Made by a program: the position numbers and the translations under genes. A DNA stretch of 7,493 nt from Patescibacteria group bacterium UBA6164 (GTDB lineage Bacteria > Patescibacteriota > Gracilibacteria > BD1-5 > UBA6164): assembly GCA_002422305.1 (NCBI GenBank), contig DIUG01000061.1, forward strand, positions 1-7,493, read 5' to 3'. A model generated the notes under the pieces. That model saw only the letters and a program-made list of their open reading frames with translations. It ran no database searches and had not been told where the DNA came from. This document shows, piece by piece, positions 1 through 6,456 of the stretch (its first letter is position 1; each line of letters opens with the position of its first letter).

Positions 1-454
1 CATCTACTAATACTACTACTTGTTTATCATATTTTTCTTTTAATAAAATTATCAATTCTCTAAATCTACCATCTAAAGAATTACTTTTTGTTTTTACTTC
101 ATATGTTTTACAAACCTCATCTAAATTTCTATTAACTACTTCTTGTAATTTTATTTTTCAATCTACAAATCAATCTCAAAATACTATCCTTACTACTGGA
201 TATTTATCTTCCCAATCCCACTTATCATAGATATATAATCACTCAAATAATTCTTTTTTTCATTCAAAAAGACATCTTATTGTATCTAGTAATAATGATT
301 TACCAAATCTACGAGGACGAGAAAGAAATAATCTAGGTTTTTCATTTATATTAAGCAAATTAAAAATAATCTTTGTTTTATCTACATAAACACTTCTTCA
401 TGTCTCTCTTACATTTTTAAAACTTTGACTTCATATTGGTAATAATTTTCTCAT
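1..454 (-). CDS. AAA-ATPase-like / PD-(D/E)XK nuclease family protein (N-terminal part)
   Basis: Partial gene: 151 codons from an ATG to the window edge, so the C-terminal part lies outside. With TGA read as Gly the protein opens with LPIGSQSFKNVRE, then VYVDKT at about residues 22-27, and RPRRFGKS at 46-53, the modified P-loop typical of the AAA-ATPase-like family (PF09820). These proteins usually carry a PD-(D/E)XK nuclease-like domain (DUF1703) at the C-terminus. The hydrophobic run QVVVLVD at the truncated end matches the Walker B strand. Family members are widespread in gut and anaerobic bacteria and often occur as many paralogues. Their role is not settled, though a mobile-element or defence role has been suggested. 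In-frame TGA codons occupy glycine positions such as Gly8 and Gly19. No Shine-Dalgarno is visible before the start. The family call is secure; a biological function cannot be given. Confidence 0.92.
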
Positions 455-495
455 ATTTTTTTTAATTATTTTTTAAATTTTTCTTCATTATATTC

Positions 496-547
496 AAAAA
501 TATTAAAAACTCAAAAATTTTACAATTTTTGAGTTTTTAATATTTTT
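496..547. terminator. Bidirectional hairpin terminator, 24-bp perfect arms
   Basis: Arms 496-519 and 524-547 are exact reverse complements with a 4-nt loop. Both outer ends are A/T homopolymer runs, so either strand would give a stem followed by U-rich RNA. It lies upstream of the leftmost minus-strand gene and just beyond the stop of a short minus-strand open stretch (550-636), so it would insulate the ATPase gene from transcription arriving from the right. Confidence 0.8.
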
Positions 548-549
548 AT

Positions 550-636
550 TTAAAACCATTTTAGTTTTTTTAATAGGCAGAATCTCTTGAAGTCAGGATT
601 TATTATCTCAAAACTATCTATTTCATTGTTTTCTAG
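550..636 (-). pseudogene. Possible C-terminal gene remnant
   Basis: Twenty-eight sense codons between a TAA on the upstream side (637-639) and a TAA at 550-552 read as a plausible protein tail, with NPDFKRFCLLKKLKWF at the C-terminus. There is no ATG, GTG or TTG in the stretch, and I do not recognise the family. The hairpin terminator at 496-547 begins right after its stop, the arrangement expected at the end of a real gene, while the upstream neighbour has its own terminator at 652-680. This suggests a decayed gene whose terminator survives. The stretch is short enough to be open by chance, and the plus strand is also open here when TGA is read as Gly. Confidence 0.25.
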
Positions 637-651
637 TTAAATTTTAAAAAA

Positions 652-680
652 GTAGAAACAATTAATTAAATTGTTTCTAC
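652..680 (-). terminator. Intrinsic terminator of the FISUMP gene
   Basis: Perfect 12-bp arms (652-663 and 669-680) enclose a 5-nt loop. Read on the minus strand, the stem is followed directly by a run of six T and further A/T sequence (651 downward), a classic intrinsic terminator. It sits about 80 bp past the stop codon of the FISUMP gene. Confidence 0.8.
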
Positions 681-729
681 AATAAGATTCAGGAAATGTT
701 TCTAGTGTATTAAGACTATTTTTAAAGCA

Positions 730-754
730 CAAAAGAGTCAAAGAGTACAAAGAG
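730..754. repeat. Three short tandem copies of CAAA(A)GAG
   Basis: Copies at 730-737, 739-745 and 748-754 are separated by 1-2 bases. They lie in the 3' untranslated region just beyond the FISUMP stop codon. Function unknown; possibly slippage. Confidence 0.5.
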
Positions 755-759
755 ACGGA

Positions 760-1446
760 TTAGTTCTTAAGGCAACGAACACTGAATCCGTAAGCTCTGT
801 AAAAGTTATTAGCTGGGTTGATATCGCTAGTATTGAAGTTCAGATTGTGTGCATTGATAGAGTTAGGAGTACTAGACCAGTAGTAAGCATCCGTAGACTG
901 AATGTTGTAGTAACCATTATTCCAATAACGGTAACCAGCAAAAGGTAATCTTAGTGTTCTTTTCAATACATTTATTGTTGTAGAATTATTTGCACAATTT
1001 GTTCATGAGATTGCATCACATGCAGCCTTCCATTCACTTACAGTCGGAACATGCCATCAAGCATCGCAAGGTCATTTCCTTGCTATATTCGTATTTGTTG
1101 TATGTCACCATGCATCATCACCAGTATTCCAGTTTACATCAAATCATATATCATTTCTTCACCATTGATAATAATTTCAAAGCCATGTTAATCAAGAATT
1201 ACAATTTGTTGAGCTTCAATTACATTTTGTTGGTTGTGTAACTCAATCCCGAACTGTTGTAGCTCATAAATTCATACAAGACCATGTTTGTCCATTTGAT
1301 AGTGTTATTTCTGATACTCATGGAGCACATTGTGTTGCTGTAGTTCATGCTAGTACTATAAAGGCTATTGTTCATAGTATTGCTAGTATAGTTATTACCA
1401 CTTTTAATTCTACTAGTGTAAAGGCTTTTTTATGAGTATTTTTCAT
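760..1446 (-). CDS. FISUMP-domain protein with type IV prepilin N-terminus
   Basis: A 228-residue protein, complete only when TGA is Gly; under the standard code just the last 68 residues appear as an open frame. The N-terminus is a type III (prepilin) signal: basic MKNTHKKA, then FTLVEL with Phe9 as mature residue 1 and Glu13 as the conserved Glu5, and a hydrophobic helix to about residue 33. Cleavage by prepilin peptidase would follow Ala8; Gly is more usual there. Lys15 lies within the otherwise hydrophobic helix where Ile is usual. The rest, from about residue 45, matches the Fibrobacter succinogenes major paralogous domain: SNGQTWSCMNLGATT, GPCDAGWHVPTVSEW, LPFAGYR, DAYYWSSTP and the C-terminal GFSVRCLKN. 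Such proteins are exported, Cys-rich, C-type-lectin-like surface proteins, and CPR genomes with code 25 often hold many paralogues. GC is far above the neighbours (29 of 60 bases at 1021-1080). Pilus or surface adhesion is inferred. Confidence 0.9.
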
Positions 1447-1592
1447 AAATTACGGATTATTAATATAAAATATATATATTTTTATTATAATATTTTTTGA
1501 ATAATTGCAAAAAAAAATTAATATATGGAATTAAAAATTGATTTAAAAAAGAAAAAATGATAAAATAAATATATTACAATTAAATACTTTTA
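1447..1592. promoter_or_regulatory. Divergent promoter region
   Basis: This 146-bp spacer separates the divergent FISUMP and DUF1538 genes. TATAAT occurs on the plus strand at 1486-1491 and, overlapping it, on the minus strand (1489 down to 1484). A TTTGCA-like -35 candidate for the minus strand lies 16 nt upstream (1511-1506). Neither start has a recognisable Shine-Dalgarno. In DNA this AT-rich, -10 matches are expected by chance, so only the general location of the promoters is supported. Confidence 0.35.
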
Positions 1593-3140
1593 ATGAACCT
1601 ATTTTTAAAAAATTTTTTAAACTTTTGAAAAGAATCAATTAGGGATTTAATTCCTATTGTAAGTGTTATTTTATTTTTTCAAATAATCATAATACAAAAT
1701 ATTCCTAGTAATTGGAAAGAAACAAGTTTATGATTATTTATAGTAGTTTTATGACTTACTATATTTTTAATGTGACTTCAATATTGAATATTTCCTATAT
1801 GAGAAAAATTAACAAAAAGTTTCACAAAAAATAAAAATTCTAATATTTTAATAGTTATATTTTGATTTCTAATATGATTTTCTACAACTATAGCAGAACC
1901 AGCTCTTTTTATAATAGCAGAAAAAGCATCAATAATAAGTTCTTGAAGAATAGATACTAACACTTTAAAAATAATTGTAGCTTTATCAGTTGGGACTGCA
2001 ATATGATGATGAATTTTATCAATTTTAAAATGAATACCAGTTTATATAAATATAATTATTTGATATATACTTGTAACTTCGATAACATATTTTACACCAA
2101 ATGAAATAATTTGATTAGCATATGATTTATGATGAGTAACTACTTCTACTATAACTGTACCATTAGTTACTGCAATATGAATATGAGTTGCATCAATGGC
2201 TAAAAAAAGAAATCCATTAATTGATTGATTTTGATTAATTGCATATGCTTCACTACTACCTATGTTTTTTGTTCAAATATATTGAATTTATATATATAAT
2301 TTAGATATAGATACTGTTGTTATAAATAATGTAACTACTCAAGTAATAGAAACTAATAAAAATTTTAATTTTTTAAACTGATTATTTTCGACAATTATAG
2401 ATATATCACCAATAATTTTAACAATTTTTTTCTTTCAATATATAATTCTTAAAGAAAAAATCCCAAAAGAAGAACTAAAAAATATAATAATATGATTTGT
2501 AATGGTCATATTTTGATTGTACTTTTTTATACTTTGACTTGAAATGTGATTATTTAGTTTGTGAGAACAAATGGCTTTTGAGTTAAGTATTTTTAATAAT
2601 TATATTTTAATATATATTTTTGCATTTTTGATTGGTTTTTCTACTACTATGGCAGAACCAACTTTGATAGCAATTGCAAATAAAGCTTCTGAAATTACAT
2701 CATGAAAAATAAATGCTTTTATATTAAGAATATTTGTTGCAATAGGTGTATGAATTTGAATAACTATTTGAACTTATAGAATAATATATGGTGATCCTAT
2801 CCATAATTATATAATTATTTGATATATATTTGTTATTATATTAACTTATTTTGCACCGAAACATATTATAGCAATTGCTTATGACAGTTGATGAGTAACT
2901 ACCTCTACAATAACCGTCCCTTTAGTAACTGCTTTATGATTATGATTAGCAACAAATATACCAGGAAGAGATCCTATGATTGATTGATTTTGACTTATTG
3001 CTTTTGCTTCCTTATTTCCAATTATAAGTGTACTTTGATATTGAATAATAACAAAATATTATAAAATACAAATAAGAACAAAATATAAAGAATTAATGGA
3101 ACATGAAATACCACATATAGAAGAAATAAAAAATTATTAA
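1593..3140 (+). CDS. DUF1538 family integral membrane protein, two tandem repeats
   Basis: A 515-residue polytopic membrane protein with many TGA-encoded glycines. The ATG is the first start after an in-frame TAA. Two DUF1538 (PF07556) repeats are evident. Each begins with a helix ending in LIGFSTT and AEP (Glu102 and Glu355), followed by GGVTTSTITVPLVTA (Gly180 and Gly433) and DGFGLIA (Asp211 and Asp464). All equivalent motifs are 253 residues apart, so the halves are almost exactly collinear. Both lie among hydrophobic helices; the C-terminus is short and charged (EIPHIEEIKNY). Family members are uncharacterised inner-membrane proteins. The inverted-repeat-like architecture and conserved acidic residues suggest a transporter or channel, which is inference only. 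The gene runs convergently into the M48 protease gene and ends in a shared palindromic terminator. Confidence 0.92.
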
Positions 3141-3178
3141 AAAAAATAGTAGTACTTTAAAGTACTACTATTTTTTTT
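3139..3178. terminator. Shared bidirectional terminator between convergent genes
   Basis: A perfect 40-bp palindrome centred between 3158 and 3159 starts with an A-run and ends with a T-run. It would form a stem plus U-tract on both strands. The last two bases of the DUF1538 stop codon begin the palindrome, and the M48 stop codon (3168-3170, minus) lies inside its stem, so one element ends both transcripts. Confidence 0.85.
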
Positions 3179-4409
3179 TAATTTTATCTAAAGCATCTAT
3201 TCTCTTTAAAACAGTAGGATGAGAATAATTAAAAAATTCGTATAAAGGATGTGGTCTTAAATTACTTAAATTATTTCTAGATAATTTTATAAGAGCACTT
3301 TTTAATTTATCAGAACTATAATTAATTCAAGCAAATTTATCTGCCTCATATTCATTTTTTCTAGATAATATATTTCATAATAATCAAAAAAACATAGAAA
3401 TAGGTGTATATAAAATACCAAAAGCTAATATTCAAACTGCAAAACTTGAAGTATTAGATCACATAGCATATGATATATCTTCCATTTTTAATACAATTCA
3501 TAATATATATAACATAATACCAGTTTGAATAATACTAAAAAAAAGCATTTGTAGTGTATGTTTTTTCTTATAATGACCTATTTCATGAGCTAAAACAGCT
3601 ACAAGTTCTGCTATAGTCAAATCATTTATCAATGTATCATACAAAACTATTCTTTTTTTAGGTCCGAAACCTGAAAAATAAGCATTTGCTTTTGAGCTTC
3701 TTTTTGATCAATCTATAACATAAATATTATCTAATTTAAATCAGACTTTTATAGCAAATTTTTCTATTGCTGTTCTTAATTTTCATTCTGAAAGTGGAGT
3801 TTGTTTATTAAAAAGAGGTACTATTAAACTACTATAAAACATCATAATAAAAACTGAAAAAAAAGTCATCACAAACCAAGTATATAACCAAAAATTATCT
3901 CCTGTTTTTAAATAAATCCAAACAATTAAAGATAATAACAATCAACCTAACACAATAGTAATCAATAACGATTTTATTGTATCTAAAAAAAATAGTTTTT
4001 TACTAGATTTATTAAAACCAAATTTTTCTTCTATTACAAATGTAAAATAATAAGAAAATGGTAATCAAAAAATTGTTTGTAAAAATAATATAATTCAGAA
4101 AAAATATATATTTACTAATATTTCATTTGTAGAATAATTAGAAATAAAATCATATAAATATCAAAAACCTCAAAAAAGTAATATAAAATACATAACAAAA
4201 AATCATACTATAGATGATATAGTTCCAAAACAATACTTAGTTTTTTCATAATTCATAGAATCACTATATTTTTTAGAATCATAAATTTCTTTTAATTCTT
4301 CTGGTAATTTATTTGACCAATTTAAAGTATTTAAAAATGAAAGTGTTTTTGAAAAGATAAATTCAAAAATAAATAATCATAAGATTATATAAAAAATAGG
4401 AGTATACAT
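3168..4409 (-). CDS. M48 family (Ste24-type) membrane zinc metalloprotease
   Basis: A 413-residue protein, close to the usual length of CAAX-protease-like Ste24 (M48A) enzymes. Hydrophobic segments cover roughly residues 1-20, 60-85, 100-125, 150-168 and 175-200, with two more after the active site (about 290-310 and 325-350). The catalytic motif HEIGH is at 275-279 (zinc ligands His275 and His279, catalytic Glu276), preceded by AELVAVLA. The third ligand is Glu353 in NEYEAD, with Asp357 conserved. The motif before it, KANAYFSGFGPKKRIVLYDT, is also typical of the family. These integral-membrane proteases cleave within or near membranes. Bacterial members are linked to membrane-protein quality control, as prenyl-CAAX substrates are absent, so the natural substrate is unknown. 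It lies 57 bp downstream of cysS in the same direction and probably shares its transcript. The start is the first ATG after an in-frame TAA. Confidence 0.95.
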
Positions 4410-4466
4410 TGTTATTTTTAATTAATTAAATTTAAATACATTACAATAGTCGAGAAATTTTCATAA

Positions 4467-5978
4467 CTAGATTTTTTCTAAATAGCTTCAATCTCTAGAA
4501 TCAACTATTTTATATCAAAGAGAAAGTAATTCATCCCTTATAGAATCAGCTAAAATAAAATTTTTAATAGTTTTTGCATTATTTCTTTCTATTAATTTCA
4601 TATTTATTTCTTCTGGTATATTTTCACTTATTGTAACATCAAAATCAATTATGGCTAAAACTTGATTGAAAGTTTTAAACATATCTTTTATACTAAGTAA
4701 TTCTAATGTAGAAAATAATTTTTCTCTAATTCATGTATTTACAAATTTTATAAAATTATGTAATACGGCTAATACTTCTGGTATATTAAAATTATCTTCT
4801 AAATGATACATATATTCATGAATATAATCCTGCATAGCTTCTCTAAAATCTCTAGAAACAGTATTATTATTATCAGATATTTTTATTTCCCTATCTATAT
4901 TTTTTATTAGTTCATCTATAGAAGTTATGACATTTATATTTGAATCTATTTTATCAAATGTAAAATTTACTTCACTATTATATTTAGCATTCATAAAAGA
5001 CAATCTAATTGCTCTATATAAAATACTATCTTTTGTATTAGAATATTTTTCTTCTAAATCTTTTATTGTATAGAAATTATTTGATGATTTTGCCATTTTT
5101 TTACCATCAACCATTAAATGACCACTATGGAGCCAATATTTACTAAAATTTTTTCTAGTACAAGCTTCTGTTTGTGCTATTTCATTTTGATGATGTGGAA
5201 AAATTAAATCAACTCATCACATATGTATATCTATTTGTGCTCAAAAATATTTCATATTACAAGCACTACATTCTATATGCCAACCTGGTCTTCATTTTAA
5301 AATTATTTTTTTTGTAGACTTTCACAAGTCCTCCTTATTAAGGTGGATGTCGCTTACAACATGGGGATTATTTATTTCGAATTCTTCTTCCCAAAAATTA
5401 TCTCAATCACTTTTTTTCCAAGATTTCCATAATACAAAATCTCCTATATTTTCTTTATCATATTCATCACTATCAATAGCAACTCAATGTTTCAAACATT
5501 GCATATCTAAGTTTGCTAATTTTCAATATTTTTTAAATGATTTTATATCAAAATATATACTTCAATCTTTTCATAAATAAGCATTTTTTCTATTTAGCAT
5601 TGTTTGTATCATCCTAACCATTTCTGGTATCAAAGTACTAATAGGTACTATATTATCAGCTGGAACTATATTTAGTTTTTTTAAATCACTTAAAAATATA
5701 TCTGTGTATTTTCTAGTAAAAGTAAGTAAATCTTCTCAAGCTAATTGAGAATCTCTAATAGTTTTATCATCTATATCAGTTATATTCATAACTGTTTTTA
5801 CATTGTATCATAAAAATCTAAGAGTTCTAACAACTATATCTTCAAATACAAATGTTCTTAAATTACCTATATGTGCATAATTATAAACAGTAGGTCAACA
5901 ATAATAAATTTTTACTTCTCTACTATTTAAGGGTTTAAATTCCTCTTCTTTTCTGGTTTTTGTATTATATATTAACAT
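4467..5978 (-). CDS. cysS: Cysteinyl-tRNA synthetase
   Basis: Class I aminoacyl-tRNA synthetase that charges tRNA-Cys with cysteine in the cytoplasm; 503 residues, longer than the usual 460 or so. The N-terminus YYCGPTVYNYAHIGN carries zinc ligand Cys27 and the HIGH-type motif (36-39). GRPGWHIECSAC (229-240) gives ligand Cys237, FPHHQNEIAQ gives His262 and Glu266, and KMAKS (294-298) is the KMSKS loop. The C-terminal end has the usual SIRDELLSLGYKIVDS. All four zinc ligands are present, so the enzyme is expected to be active. Compared with the E. coli enzyme, about 28 extra residues lie between DFVLWK and GRPGW; part of these (about 205-222) is encoded by a GC-rich block described separately. 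TGA encodes Gly in CGPT and GRPGW and twice in HMGGVD. The start lies 1 nt after the ferredoxin stop (TAA-T-ATG), suggesting translational coupling. Confidence 0.97.
5317..5366 (-). other. GC-rich in-frame segment within cysS
   Basis: This roughly 50-bp block has 23 G/C of 50 by hand count and uses codons rare elsewhere in cysS (CCC, GAC, ATC, CAC, AAG, GAG). It encodes about PHVVSDIHLNKEDLGK, within the extra loop before GRPGW. On the minus strand it contains AAGGAGG, a full anti-Shine-Dalgarno match. It also contains an imperfect inverted repeat, TCCACCTT-AAT-AAGGAGGA, with one mismatch. The frame is preserved on both sides. It may be a lineage-specific loop or a small inserted sequence; its borders are not exact. 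Confidence 0.5.
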
Positions 5979-5979
5979 A

Positions 5980-6216
5980 TTATTTCTTTTTATTATTGTT
6001 AAAGATAAATCATGAAGCTTTCAAAGGATTTACATATTTTTTTATATTTCAATCAACAACAATATTTGGTCAACTACTACATTTTCATAAACACATACAA
6101 TTCTCTATTTCCAATTTATCTAAATTAAATTTTATTTTATCATTTTGTAACCTAGTAATAATATATTGACTAAATCTTTCTGTACACATTTTTCAAGTAC
6201 ATACCTTTATTTTCAT
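5980..6216 (-). CDS. Thioredoxin-like [2Fe-2S] ferredoxin
   Basis: A 78-residue cytoplasmic protein missed by standard-code gene finding because TGA encodes Gly8, Gly44, Gly49, Gly56 and Gly69. Cysteines follow the NuoE / thioredoxin-like ferredoxin pattern: VCTGKMC gives Cys6-x4-Cys11, and CMCLGKCSSGPNIVVD gives Cys42-x3-Cys46, expected to hold one [2Fe-2S] cluster. Cys40 is an additional cysteine. The GPNIVVDG stretch matches the strand and turn usual after the last ligand. Related domains are the 24-kDa subunit of complex I, hydrogenase subunits and stand-alone ferredoxins; this protein is the bare domain. It is the first gene of the probable ferredoxin-cysS-M48 operon, stopping 1 nt before cysS. 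No partner oxidoreductase is in the window, so its electron donor and acceptor are unknown. Confidence 0.88.
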
Positions 6217-6226
6217 AATTTTTATT

Positions 6227-6274
6227 TTATTTTTCTAAAATACTTTTTATAATATATGTATTTTAGAAAAATAA
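6227..6274. repeat. 17-bp inverted repeat with TATAAT in its loop
   Basis: Arms 6227-6243 and 6258-6274 are exact reverse complements around a 14-nt loop. The stem is not followed by a T-run on either strand, so it does not look like a terminator. Its position 11 bp upstream of the ferredoxin start fits either an operator pair around a promoter or a leader RNA hairpin. Confidence 0.65.
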
Positions 6275-6362
6275 GCAATAAAATTTAATGATTTTTTGAT
6301 ACTATTTTATCAAAAGTAATTTCTTTTAATAAATTTATATATTCCAAAGATAATCACAATTC

Positions 6363-6379
6363 TTTTTCTAAAATACTTT
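6363..6379 (+). repeat. Direct copy of the 6230-6246 sequence
   Basis: The 17 bases TTTTTCTAAAATACTTT at 6363-6379 are identical to 6230-6246, 133 bp away. With the inverted copy at 6258-6271 this gives three copies of TTTTTCTAAAATAC within 150 bp. Possible regulator binding sites or the remains of a small repeat element. Confidence 0.6.
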
Positions 6380-6456
6380 AAAATTAAATTTCCTTTTTTT
6401 GCTTTTATGAGTAAAATATAAAAAATACTTATTTTAAAATTAACTAAAATTAAAAA

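Larger units (their letters stand above)
6217..6456. promoter_or_regulatory. Divergent intergenic region upstream of the ferredoxin operon and the glycosidase
   Basis: 240 bp of extremely AT-rich DNA (only 5 G/C in the 60 bases at 6421-6480, which run into the next gene). Promoters for both flanking genes should lie here; a perfect TATAAT on the plus strand at 6248-6253 sits in the loop of an inverted repeat. A small hairpin with 8-bp arms is at 6294-6301/6308-6315. I find no convincing gene. The longest tail-like minus-strand stretch (about 30 codons, LGLSLEYINLLKEITFDK) lacks an ATG. Confidence 0.5.

Noticed and set aside
990..1241. Plus-strand 83-codon open frame rich in His and Tyr
   Set aside because: It is the reverse-strand shadow of the FISUMP gene, which reads as a coherent family protein.
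1525..1563. Short plus-strand ORF starting ATGGAATTAAAA before the DUF1538 gene
   Set aside because: Only 12 sense codons before TAA, with no ribosome-binding site or recognisable leader-peptide character.
1778..1963. Minus-strand 61-codon open frame
   Set aside because: Lies opposite the DUF1538 gene, whose plus-strand frame carries the family motifs.
1593..3140. Series of short frames that could suggest a decayed gene in the standard code
   Set aside because: With TGA as Gly it is one intact 515-residue protein, so it is not a pseudogene.
5347..5580. Plus-strand 77-codon open frame
   Set aside because: Shadow of cysS; no recognisable protein features.
5960..6169. Plus-strand 69-codon hydrophobic open frame
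   Set aside because: Antisense to the ferredoxin and the 5' end of cysS; hydrophobicity comes from AT-rich complement.
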